A stretch of DNA of 16,838 nucleotides. Source: Candidatus Tharpella sp. GTDB lineage: Bacteria; Desulfobacterota; Anaeroferrophillalia; Anaeroferrophillales; Tharpellaceae. Of this stretch, positions 1-6,732 are shown in pieces; position 1 is the stretch's first letter, and the number at the start of each line of letters is the position of its first letter. The position numbers were made by a program, and so were the translations under genes. The notes beneath the pieces are model-generated. The model searched no databases. It had not been told where the DNA came from and was given only the letters and a program-made list of their open reading frames with translations. The stretch spans positions 1 through 16,838 of the forward strand of contig JAGGTT010000012.1 in assembly GCA_021163565.1 (NCBI GenBank). Reading direction: 5' to 3'.

Positions 1-245
1 GTAAAGTGCCGCGGGCGGTGGTTCAGATTCGGATCATGGTTCAGGATGCGCACACCGGCCGCCTGGTATGGAGTAACCGTTCCGAAGTCGAGGTTATTCC
101 CGAAAGTATATACGCCAATCAGGAGTATCGTAAGTTGATTGCCAAAGCCATTAATCGGGCCACCGGCAGTCTGGTAGCAAACTTTATCTCTACGGTTGAA
201 AGTGACCTCCTGACCGTGCCGATCGAGGTTAGTGAGAATAAGTAG
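1..245 (+). CDS. C-terminal fragment of a probable envelope lipoprotein (CsgG/LpoB/GNA1162-like), cut by window start
   Basis: The frame is open from the left edge (first full codon at 3) to a TAG at 243-245, so only about the last 80 residues are seen; the GTG at 6 is not a credible start. The visible part has a beta-strand then 'DAHTGRLVWSNRSEVEV', followed by a helix-rich stretch (about residues 38-65) and a short acidic tail. A strand carrying 'TG-x-(L/I)-V-W-S' before a C-terminal helix is typical of the CsgG, LpoB and GNA1162 group of outer-membrane lipoproteins with a TolB-N-like fold. That assignment is inference from a short fragment. Another possibility is an unrelated periplasmic protein. 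The gene reads in the same direction as the ASH-repeat gene 186 bp downstream; a weak hairpin lies between them. Confidence 0.5.
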   Translation, partial: KVPRAVVQIRIMVQDAHTGRLVWSNRSEVEVIPESIYANQEYRKLIAKAINRATGSLVANFISTVESDLLTVPIEVSENK

Positions 246-279
246 TTCAAGATTTTGATCTAAGTGTCAAATCTGACTG

Positions 280-299
280 CTCAACTTTCTTGAGTTGGG
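280..299 (+). terminator. Weak stem-loop after the first gene, possible terminator
   Basis: CTCAACT (280-286) can pair with AGTTGGG (293-299) around a 6-nt loop, giving a 7-bp stem with one G-U pair. It starts 35 nt after the stop codon of the truncated gene. The bases that follow are AT-rich (TTAATTAATAA) but there is no clean T-run, so it may be a poor intrinsic terminator or chance. Confidence 0.25.
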
Positions 300-399
300 T
301 TAATTAATAACTATTTTGCAACTGTGTTTATCCTTAGTTTATCTGTGGCTCATCTTTTTTTTACCGCAGATGAACACCTACTAAGGGCAAAAGTTTTCA

Positions 400-425
400 T
401 TACCGGATTTTAACCGGTAAAGGGG
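400..425 (+). promoter_or_regulatory. Perfect hairpin abutting the Shine-Dalgarno of the ASH-repeat gene
   Basis: TTACCGG (400-406) and CCGGTAA (414-420) form a perfect 7-bp stem with a 7-nt loop. The Shine-Dalgarno AGGGG (421-425) follows at once, 6 nt before the ATG at 432. This supports the chosen start. The stem could affect ribosome access or be a protein-binding site; that role is inference. Confidence 0.45.
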
Positions 426-431
426 AAAAGT

Positions 432-3002
432 ATGAGGACGTCAGGAAAGATAATTACTGGATTGGATAATCCGAAAAATCAATCAGCGTGGTGTATCTCT
501 CTGATTTTTCTGTTGTCGATTATTTTTTCAGCAATATTTATTGCTCCGACCTGGGCCGCAGGATCTGTGATTGAGGTGAGTCCTAGTTCAGGTAATTTTG
601 GCAGCAGTGTAGCTAAGGATGAAAGCAAGACACTGGTTTTTACGTTGGAAAATACCGGGGCTGATGATGTTAAGGTTAAGGATCTTAAAAAGCCGTCATC
701 TGTTTTTATGGTTGAACCCGGGCTTAGTGTAGGTGATAGTATCTTAGCGGGCGAATCCAAGGTATTCCTGATATCCTTCAATCCGACTGAAATCCGCTCT
801 TATTCAAGCCATCTCACGATATCTTATTACAAGAATGATGATCCAAATGATATTCTTAATGAAGTCACTGAACTAAGCCTGGAGGGTTCCGGAGCCATTA
901 GTTTTGCGGCTCATGTGGATGTCAGCCCCAGTAGACTTAGTTTTGATCGTGTCAGCCTGGGTGAGAGTGAAAGGGCTAATTTAGTCTTTACGAATACCGG
1001 GGAGGTGGATGTTAATATTACGGCCGTCGATCTGCCGGCCGGAGCCTTTGTTGTGGTGAGTGGAATTCCCGGCACAATTCAGGCTTTTGGTACTCTTGAC
1101 GCCCTGGTTGCTTTTACACCTCTGCTAGCGCAAAATTATAACGAAACTCTGAGAGTCGTTTACGATAATGGGGTGGCCGCGAAAGAGATCAAGTTAAGCG
1201 GGGTCGGGATTGATACCTCAAGACCTGCGGTGGCGGTTACGCCGCGCAGCATCTCTTTTGGTGAAATTCCGATCGGCTTAAACCGGACCGAGGTTATCCG
1301 GATCACCAACACCGGTAATGTTCCGATTGAGATTGTCACGGTTGATGATCCCAATAGTCATTTTCAACTCACTGGATTGACCTCAGGCACACTGGATGTG
1401 GGTGAGGTTAGGGTCGCGACGGTGACTTTTACCCCTGATGTTTACGGCGATTATAGCTCGGTTCTACGCATCCTGTTTGATCGAGGCTTGTCACCTAAGG
1501 AGATTACCCTCTCCGGCAGTGCCGCGGATATCAAGCTTGATCCCTATACTCTGAATTTCCCGAACAGTAATATAGGTGACAGCCCGGTAATGGATATTAC
1601 TCTTACCAATAACTCTGCAACCGATCTAGAGGTTAAGGGGGTTGGAACCGGGCTTGACGTTTTCAGTGTCAGTGGTATTAAAACCGGAGATATTATTCGT
1701 TCCGGTGGCAGTACACTGACCTGTCAGGTTACATTTACACCGCAAGAACCAGGCTATTTTGAAAATAACTTTTATGTTAATGTCGGCCCGGTTCAGGATG
1801 AAGAGGCTGATCAGGTAACCACCCGGTATAGTGCCTTGCTGAAGGGGATTGCTTATGCTGATTTCTTTATTGCAGAGCAAGATACCTTCACCGCAGATCA
1901 TGACTATAAAATTGAGGTAAGCGCTTCGACCGCTTCAAGCGGCCGGCTCTTTGTTCTGCTTTTGCATGATCCCCTCTCTGCCGGTAAAATTTATGCCATG
2001 GATCGTAACGGCAATCTTGTTGCATTCCCCGCTAATGATTCATCTGTCTGGCAGAATCTCTGGTATAAGGAGAGTGCCTCACCGGGATTGGATCTTGATT
2101 TAAGTCAGGTCGATTTCAGGGGATTAGGCTGCAGTCAATGCCAGGGGGAACCTGTTGATAATCAATCGGTTGATTTTCAATTCGGCAACATCATTATTAC
2201 CCCGCCGTCAACAGAAAAGGATGAGGATTTTAATAACGCGGCTGATTTTAAATATATGCCGGGCATGCTCTATATGGTAACCTACGTTAAAGATGCTTCC
2301 AGCGGCGGAGTCTTTGATTTTAACCAGGGTTTGCTGGAGATGCAGTTATTGAGTATTAACCCGTTTGCTGGAACTTGGCGGGTAACTTCGAGATACAATA
2401 ATGAGAATCGGATGCATCCGACGCAGTTGGTTGTAACTGAAAATGGAGACGGAAATATCAGTGCGGTCTGGCCGGGATACAATGTCACCATGATCTACGG
2501 AACTGATAAATCCGGTTATGTTATGACTTTCAGTATGGGAATTTATAACTACACGTTTGATATCACGGATTTAACTGCCGATACATTCTCAGGTTACTAT
2601 ACTTGTGTTGCTAATGGTCAAACTCTTGACAATCAGCCGGTGTGCGGGGTGCGTAAAGGTTCAGCTAAAGACATTGAAGGGTGGATCTGTCCTGAAATGA
2701 AACTAGCACCACCAGTTGATTCAGATGACCCAGATGGTAATAATCTCAGCTTTTCTGGAAATGGTAATGAGGTTACCTCAAATTTTAGTATGAATGGTCC
2801 TTGGGAAGTACAATGGAGTGTAACTGGTGAGAGTCATTTTAGTGTAATATCTTATAACGTATCCGATAATTCTTATGATGATTTACTCGTTAATGAGATA
2901 GCTCCAGGAGAAGGTAAGGCATTTCATTCTGAGTCAGGTGAGTATTATTTATCCGTTAAAGCTGATGGTGCCTGGAACATTAACATCGTTTCAGTGAAAT
3001 AA
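432..3002 (+). CDS. Exported ASH/choice-of-anchor D repeat protein, 856 aa
   Basis: This is a large secreted or surface protein of unknown function. Residues 1-22 are polar, residues 22-42 are a hydrophobic signal segment, and likely cleavage falls near TWAA (40-43). Four immunoglobulin-like repeats follow at about 46-155, 162-260, 266-363 and 366-474. Each has the ASH (ASPM-SPD2-Hydin) / 'choice-of-anchor D' pattern: 'V-SP-x-S-FG', 'F-TNTG-x-V-I', 'V-FTP', 'G-Y-S-L-I' and 'I-LSG'. A different beta-rich part spans about 478-775 and includes a CxxC motif (GCSQCQG, near 572-578). The last 75 or so residues form a separate module with 'GPWEVQWSV', 'F-V-SYN' and 'GEYYLSVKADGAWNI'. There is no LPXTG, PEP-CTERM or C-terminal membrane helix, so how it is held at the cell is not visible. 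The start is supported by AGGGG 6 nt upstream. The last 300 bases are visibly more AT-rich than the rest. It stands alone, convergent with the pil operon but separated from it by 0.7 kb. Function is not known; adhesion or matrix roles would be guesses. Confidence 0.85.
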   Translation: MRTSGKIITGLDNPKNQSAWCISLIFLLSIIFSAIFIAPTWAAGSVIEVSPSSGNFGSSVAKDESKTLVFTLENTGADDVKVKDLKKPSSVFMVEPGLSVGDSILAGESKVFLISFNPTEIRSYSSHLTISYYKNDDPNDILNEVTELSLEGSGAISFAAHVDVSPSRLSFDRVSLGESERANLVFTNTGEVDVNITAVDLPAGAFVVVSGIPGTIQAFGTLDALVAFTPLLAQNYNETLRVVYDNGVAAKEIKLSGVGIDTSRPAVAVTPRSISFGEIPIGLNRTEVIRITNTGNVPIEIVTVDDPNSHFQLTGLTSGTLDVGEVRVATVTFTPDVYGDYSSVLRILFDRGLSPKEITLSGSAADIKLDPYTLNFPNSNIGDSPVMDITLTNNSATDLEVKGVGTGLDVFSVSGIKTGDIIRSGGSTLTCQVTFTPQEPGYFENNFYVNVGPVQDEEADQVTTRYSALLKGIAYADFFIAEQDTFTADHDYKIEVSASTASSGRLFVLLLHDPLSAGKIYAMDRNGNLVAFPANDSSVWQNLWYKESASPGLDLDLSQVDFRGLGCSQCQGEPVDNQSVDFQFGNIIITPPSTEKDEDFNNAADFKYMPGMLYMVTYVKDASSGGVFDFNQGLLEMQLLSINPFAGTWRVTSRYNNENRMHPTQLVVTENGDGNISAVWPGYNVTMIYGTDKSGYVMTFSMGIYNYTFDITDLTADTFSGYYTCVANGQTLDNQPVCGVRKGSAKDIEGWICPEMKLAPPVDSDDPDGNNLSFSGNGNEVTSNFSMNGPWEVQWSVTGESHFSVISYNVSDNSYDDLLVNEIAPGEGKAFHSESGEYYLSVKADGAWNINIVSVK

Positions 3003-3057
3003 TCGGAGCTTAATTGGGGTCGGAGTGAAATTAAACTACGGTGCCTACCATAAAGCT

Positions 3058-3366
3058 ATAGCGAATAACGACGAATATTGCTTTGCCCACTTCGAGGGGG
3101 ACACGGCTCAGCCCGCCACGGGCTAAAGCCCGGTCTGGGAGGCATGTCCCCGCATCAAGATAGTTTGGCGGGAAATTGAAACGTAAAGCTAAATTCCAAA
3201 AAGCTCTCATTTTCATTTTGAAGATGGGAGCTTTTTATTTTTTAAGTGCACAAGGCGGGGAGAGTCCTAGTTATCAAGAACTCCAGTAGTGTCAAACCAT
3301 AATGCAAACCCGGGATATCCGGTAGCCTGTCCCCCTCGAAGTGGGCGAAGCAATGTTCGTCGCTAT
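3058..3366. repeat. 309-bp element bounded by 35-bp near-perfect inverted repeats (MITE-like)
   Basis: The left arm 3069-3103 and the reverse complement of the right arm 3328-3362 match at 33 of 35 positions; the core is CCCACTTCGAGGGGGACA. Both ends also carry ATAGCG (3058-3063, and CGCTAT at 3361-3366), with about 7 extra bases in the left copy. The 224-bp interior has no coding sequence but holds a CGGGCT/AGCCCG hairpin (3119-3132), a second TGTCCCC (3145-3151) that can pair with the left arm, and a terminator (3198-3243). No clear target-site duplication is seen at the edges. It may be a miniature inverted-repeat element or a REP-type structured repeat; a genome-wide copy count would separate these. 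Confidence 0.6.
3198..3243 (+). terminator. Strong intrinsic terminator, probably bidirectional
   Basis: AAAAAGCTCTCAT (3198-3210) pairs with ATGGGAGCTTTTT (3224-3236) through a 13-bp stem with one wobble pair and a 13-nt loop, followed by TATTTTTTT. The A-run on the left means it can also act on the minus strand. It is the first good terminator after the ASH-repeat gene and lies inside the inverted-repeat element, so the gene may rely on a terminator brought by that element. Confidence 0.75.
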
Positions 3367-3380
3367 CCTCTGCCATTTAA

Positions 3381-3407
3381 ATGGAGGCATGGAGGCATGA
3401 AGGCATG
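3381..3407 (+). repeat. Short tandem repeat, 8-bp unit ATGGAGGC x about 3.3
   Basis: ATGGAGGC occurs at 3381-3388 and 3389-3396, then ATGAAGGC at 3397-3404, then a partial ATG. It directly follows the palindrome CCATTTAAATGG, whose last four bases are its first four. Purine-rich GGAGG/GGGAGG runs continue to 3420. No function is evident. Confidence 0.6.
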
Positions 3408-3491
3408 AGGGAGGTAGGGGGAACGTTGTTGCTTTATTGCTTTAGTGGTATTTTGTGGCATTGCAGGCGTTTCTGAATTACGGCTGACATG

Positions 3492-3524
3492 CATGATATT
3501 TAGTTGTAGGGTTTAAATATCATG
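3492..3524. repeat. 11-bp perfect inverted repeat overlapping an ATG
   Basis: CATGATATTTA (3492-3502) and TAAATATCATG (3514-3524) are exact reverse complements around an 11-nt loop. The loop contains AGGG, and the right arm ends in the ATG that opens the 50-codon ORF at 3522. It could be an operator or a hairpin hiding the ribosome site of a once-active gene. Confidence 0.55.
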
Positions 3525-3674
3525 GGTAAGAAAAGATTTTTAGAGGATAAGGTTGACCGTTTGCCAGAGATGTTTCCAGTTGTGGCGATGGTTGAGCCGC
3601 GACACAGTGTGTGTACAGATTATCCAACTGCCGGTCAATTACTTATGATGGGCAAAGTGGTACGGTTAAGATGA
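3522..3674 (+). pseudogene. 50-codon ORF resembling a decayed N-terminus of a DUF4143-type ATPase
   Basis: The ORF starts at ATG 3522 and stops at TGA 3672-3674. Residues 7-28 read 'LEDKVDRLPEMFPVVAMVEPR', close to the 'L...FPVVALLGPRQSGKTTL' start of the AAA-type ATPases that carry a C-terminal DUF4143 domain. The Walker A motif itself is lost: where GPRQ-x-GKT is expected the sequence reads EPRHSVCTD. The rest of such a protein, normally near 400 residues, is absent, and 35 bp later the convergent pilQ gene ends. I read it as a remnant of a transferred gene, from by-eye likeness over about 20 residues. It could instead be a chance ORF. Confidence 0.35.
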
Positions 3675-3709
3675 ATAAGTTAAGACCCTTATCCTTCTAC
3701 CTGCTCAGA

Positions 3710-5467
3710 TTATTTTATTATCCTGGGGGTAATAAAAATCATCAGCTCAGTATCGTCGTCATCTTCATAGTCATGTCTGAAAAGCCATCCTAAAAGAGGG
3801 ATTTCCCCCAGTACTGGAACTTCCTGACCGCCTTTAATCTTGTTGCTCTCAACGATGCCGCCGACGACGGCCGTTTCACCATCTTTAAGTAACAGAGATG
3901 TTGTGACATTCTGAGTGTTAATAACCGGGCCGTCAGTCGTATTTTCACCTTTTGAATCTTTACTGACAATAACCTCCATCGAAACCATACCGTTGTTGGT
4001 AATGGTCGGGGTCACTTCAAGGCTGAGTTCAGCTTTTTTGAACTCTGTTTCGGTACCATCATCCGATGTAGATTGGTAGGGGATCTCCTGTCCTTGCCCA
4101 ATCCTGGCCGTATGTTGATTCAAGGCCAGAACCTTAGGCGCTGAGAGGATATGAGCTGTGCCATCTCCCTGCATTGCCGAAAGTTTGACGTTAAGGTTAT
4201 ATTTGTCGATTTTGCCGAAAATCAGACCGATACCACTGCTGATAGCGGAGGTTACTGGCATGTTTACAGCATAGGAGCTGGAAATTGGTGGGGCGCCATC
4301 GCCGCCATTGACTGGTGGTAAACCGGTATTAGAATCAGTGGTATTGCCATTAATGCCATAGTAACGGTCATTTCTGGTTTTACCATAGGCCCCGCCCCAT
4401 TGCACCCCGAACTCACTCATAGATTTACGCTCTATCTTGACGATTTTGGCTTCGATCATAACCTGCTTAACCGGTTCATCAAGTTCTCTCAGAAGGATCT
4501 CCGCTTGAGCAATCCGGTCGGGGATATCGGTGATGATCAGAGAGTTGGTGCGGGGGTCGGTTTCAACATTCCCGCGATCGCTTAAGATGGTACTCTCAAT
4601 CTTATCTGCAACCTCGTTAATGTTGGCAAAATTTACCTTGAGAATTTTCAGGACTGTATCCTGGATATCCTCCTCAGTTCTTTTGCTTTCGGCGATCGCC
4701 CGCTTTCTCTCTTCAAGTGCCAGTCTTTCCTGGTCAAATACGTTTTGCGGTGCAATCCGGACAACATTGCCGGTTCTCTCCATTCCGAGTTGATGAGTTT
4801 TCAAGACGATGCTTAAAACCTGTTTCCAGGGGACTTTTTTGAGTCTTAAGGTGACTGTGCCTGAGACATCATCGCTCATGACTACATTAAGGTGGTTTAT
4901 CTCAGCGAGAAAACGGAAAATATTCTGGATATCCGTGTCTTTGAAATCTACACTGATCGGGTTATTGTTAGATTTAAATGGAGTATTTATATTGGTGCTC
5001 TTTGATGGTAAATTTTGATTTATAGTTTTGACGTTGTCAGGATCAGCTTTTTTCAGAATGACTACCAGTTCCTGATTCCTGGCAGATTGTGTAAATGGCG
5101 GCAGGGTTGCGTATTCGGTGTCTAGAACAATTCGCGTTTTTTCACTGTCGCTGAAAAATCTCAGGCAGTGAAAACCACTTGTTCCGACTAACTGGTCAAC
5201 GTCAATATTGTTGTAGTTGCAATTGGGGAAGTCAATGACTAAGCGCGGCGGAGCTTCAAGAGTAAAGAGATTGTAGTTGATTTCATCCTCTGATGCGGTT
5301 GTAAACAGCAACCGGACCTGAGCTTTTTCGGCCGTTGCGGCAAGGGTTATCGTGTCCTTAGCTGCCAGGGCCCGGGCTGGTACCACCGCGATACAAAAGA
5401 CTAGCAACATAATCGCTGAAAACAGGTACGCTACTGAGGATTTTCGTCTTGTAGTATGGATGCACAT
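3710..5467 (-). CDS. pilQ: Type IV pilus secretin PilQ
   Basis: PilQ forms the outer-membrane ring through which the pilus exits. The 585-residue product has a signal peptide (hydrophobic 12-36, cleavage near ALA 33-35), one AMIN peptidoglycan-binding domain (about 38-140, with cysteines 83 and 101 that may pair), an STN/N0 domain (171-240, 'VDFKDTDIQNIFRFLAEI'), a charged helical linker (245-268), a secretin N domain (270-335) and the secretin barrel (336-585). The barrel carries the family signature EVPVLGEIPLLGWLFR (549-564) and ends 'LMIFITPRIIK'. It is shorter than many PilQ proteins, which often have more than one AMIN domain. It is last in pilMNOPQ, 90 bp after pilP, so it may be read from the same transcript. 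The ATG is preceded by only a weak GAGA ribosome site. No clear terminator follows before 3670. Confidence 0.95.
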   Translation of the reverse strand: MCIHTTRRKSSVAYLFSAIMLLVFCIAVVPARALAAKDTITLAATAEKAQVRLLFTTASEDEINYNLFTLEAPPRLVIDFPNCNYNNIDVDQLVGTSGFHCLRFFSDSEKTRIVLDTEYATLPPFTQSARNQELVVILKKADPDNVKTINQNLPSKSTNINTPFKSNNNPISVDFKDTDIQNIFRFLAEINHLNVVMSDDVSGTVTLRLKKVPWKQVLSIVLKTHQLGMERTGNVVRIAPQNVFDQERLALEERKRAIAESKRTEEDIQDTVLKILKVNFANINEVADKIESTILSDRGNVETDPRTNSLIITDIPDRIAQAEILLRELDEPVKQVMIEAKIVKIERKSMSEFGVQWGGAYGKTRNDRYYGINGNTTDSNTGLPPVNGGDGAPPISSSYAVNMPVTSAISSGIGLIFGKIDKYNLNVKLSAMQGDGTAHILSAPKVLALNQHTARIGQGQEIPYQSTSDDGTETEFKKAELSLEVTPTITNNGMVSMEVIVSKDSKGENTTDGPVINTQNVTTSLLLKDGETAVVGGIVESNKIKGGQEVPVLGEIPLLGWLFRHDYEDDDDTELMIFITPRIIK

Positions 5468-5557
5468 AGCTTTTCTCGCTGCTTAGTATTGAATTGAAAG
5501 TTTAGAAAATGTCTAATTTTAGTGAATCAGAAAAAGATTAACAAATATTTAGTTCTT

Positions 5558-6127
5558 TTATTCATCATTTTCAAGATGGAGTATGCTCTCTTCATCAATA
5601 TCTCGAAGTCTTATGGAGATGGTTCTGGTCTGCTGTTTGTCGAAGATATCTATATAAGGCTCTTCAATAACAACTTCATTTAACTTTATCTCTTTGACAT
5701 AGCCGCTGGCATTACCAATTCTGTCACCTGTGTGGACCGTATGGCCGACACTTTCCGGATCTTCGACCAGGGCGTAATTGTGCATGTCTCCTGCAAGGAT
5801 AATTCCGACCAGACGAAACTGATTCAAAGCATATTTTTCCAGTGGGGTCAGTGGCCTGCCGGTTTCAGTCGGGATTGATCTTTCAATCTGCGAGAAATCT
5901 ACAAACGGTCGGAAAGGGTCTTTACGACCGAGTGAATCGTAGGTGTAGAGAATCTTTTGGTTGTCAAGGGATGCAAGTCTTTCAGGAGTTAACTCCTCAA
6001 TTATTTCGGGTTTGTTCTTTAGTTTGTTCTTTTGGCCGGCCCAAGCCGGAGCATAAGACAATACCATGGCCAATAAGAGACAAATTGATGTCAGAGCCAC
6101 ACTTAATCGGGTAAACTTATTATCCAT
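5558..6127 (-). CDS. pilP: Pilus assembly protein PilP
   Basis: PilP links the inner-membrane PilNO dimer to the PilQ secretin in the periplasm. The 189-residue product has the family motif 'YDSLGRKDPFRPF' (about 64-76), then a beta domain beginning 'LTPLEKYALNQFRLVGII' with 'ALVEDPESVGHTVHTGDRIG'. The start ATG shares one base with the pilO stop (TAATG at 6127), which suggests translational coupling. The N-terminus is a plain signal peptide ending AWA|GQ (28-32). There is no lipobox: the only cysteine in it (C16, 'TSIC') lacks the usual L at -3 and a small residue at -1. Known PilP proteins of Pseudomonas and Neisseria are lipoproteins, so this copy may be freely periplasmic or kept as a signal anchor. 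Confidence 0.93.
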   Translation of the reverse strand: MDNKFTRLSVALTSICLLLAMVLSYAPAWAGQKNKLKNKPEIIEELTPERLASLDNQKILYTYDSLGRKDPFRPFVDFSQIERSIPTETGRPLTPLEKYALNQFRLVGIILAGDMHNYALVEDPESVGHTVHTGDRIGNASGYVKEIKLNEVVIEEPYIDIFDKQQTRTISIRLRDIDEESILHLENDE

Positions 6128-6732
6128 TATTTTTTCTTACTCTTGTCAGGTGCTGGTTTGTCAATAAAAGTGTAGGTGACAGCTTTAAATCTGGTTTTTA
6201 AACGGGTATCACCATCTTTTGTGGTAGAGTAGTTACCTAATGAGTAGTTAAAAACATTTACAATTCTGGGCATTGTGCAGATCAGGTTGAAGAAGCGTCC
6301 AACCGCATGATAACTGCCCTGTACTTCAATATCTATCGGGACTTCAGCGTAGAAATCATGATTGCGGTTGCTTAGAGGCTGGAACAGATTGAATGTAAGT
6401 TTACAGTCCTTACCCAGTTTGGTGATTTTTAGAAGCAGTGAAGGTATCTCTTTATTATCCGGCAGTTTATTTAAAGCTTTTTTAAATGCGATATTGAGTT
6501 GTTCCAACTCCGCTTCAAACATCGGGAGCTGGCTCGCTATCTGCTGGGTTTGGTGCAGTTTTATCTGGGCCTGTTTTAATTTCTGCTCAAGTTTCTGAAC
6601 TTCTTTTAATTTAGGCATATAGATAAAGTAGACGAAAACTCCGGCAATTAACCCGATAATTAAGAGCAGTATCAAGGCTCTCTTTAGCGGCGAATAGTTG
6701 TGGAGGAAATTAAAATAATTATTATCAGCCAT
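6127..6732 (-). CDS. pilO: Pilus assembly protein PilO (start set at internal ATG)
   Basis: PilO pairs with PilN in the inner membrane to form the alignment complex of the type IV pilus. The product has a short cytoplasmic N-terminus, one membrane helix ('ALILLLIIGLIAGVFVYFIY'), a coiled coil rich in K, L and Q, and a C-terminal ferredoxin-like domain with 'YHAVGRFFNLICTMPRIVNV'. I chose the ATG at 6730-6732 (MADNNYFN, 201 aa) because GGAGG lies 6 nt before it (6739-6743). The longer frame starting at 6771 would add 13 residues, overlap pilN by 47 bp and lacks such a site. With this start the overlap with the pilN stop is 8 bp. Confidence 0.92.
   Translation of the reverse strand: MADNNYFNFLHNYSPLKRALILLLIIGLIAGVFVYFIYMPKLKEVQKLEQKLKQAQIKLHQTQQIASQLPMFEAELEQLNIAFKKALNKLPDNKEIPSLLLKITKLGKDCKLTFNLFQPLSNRNHDFYAEVPIDIEVQGSYHAVGRFFNLICTMPRIVNVFNYSLGNYSTTKDGDTRLKTRFKAVTYTFIDKPAPDKSKKK

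Larger units (their letters stand above)
3003..3709. other. Gene-free region between the ASH-repeat gene and the end of pilQ
   Basis: This stretch of 707 bp between two convergent genes has no intact gene. It holds the inverted-repeat element (3058-3366), a terminator inside it, a 12-bp palindrome CCATTTAAATGG (3373-3384), an 8-bp tandem repeat, an 11-bp inverted repeat, and a 50-codon ORF that may be a decayed ATPase start. The mix of repeats and a gene relic marks it as a site of past insertion and loss. Confidence 0.6.

Noticed and set aside
290..344. Possible -35/-10 pairs (TTGAGT-N16-TATTTT; TTGCAA-N17-TTATCT) upstream of the ASH-repeat gene
   Set aside because: Both match the consensus poorly and AT-rich DNA gives many such pairs; not strong enough to list as a promoter.
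3031..3216. 61-codon minus-strand ORF across the left part of the inverted-repeat element
   Set aside because: It is made of the repeat arm, hairpins and terminator stem, starts inside the terminator, and has no ribosome site; a by-product of the repeat.
3611..3793. 60-codon plus-strand ORF running into the end of pilQ
   Set aside because: It overlaps both the ATPase-like relic and the pilQ 3' end, with no ribosome site or family likeness.
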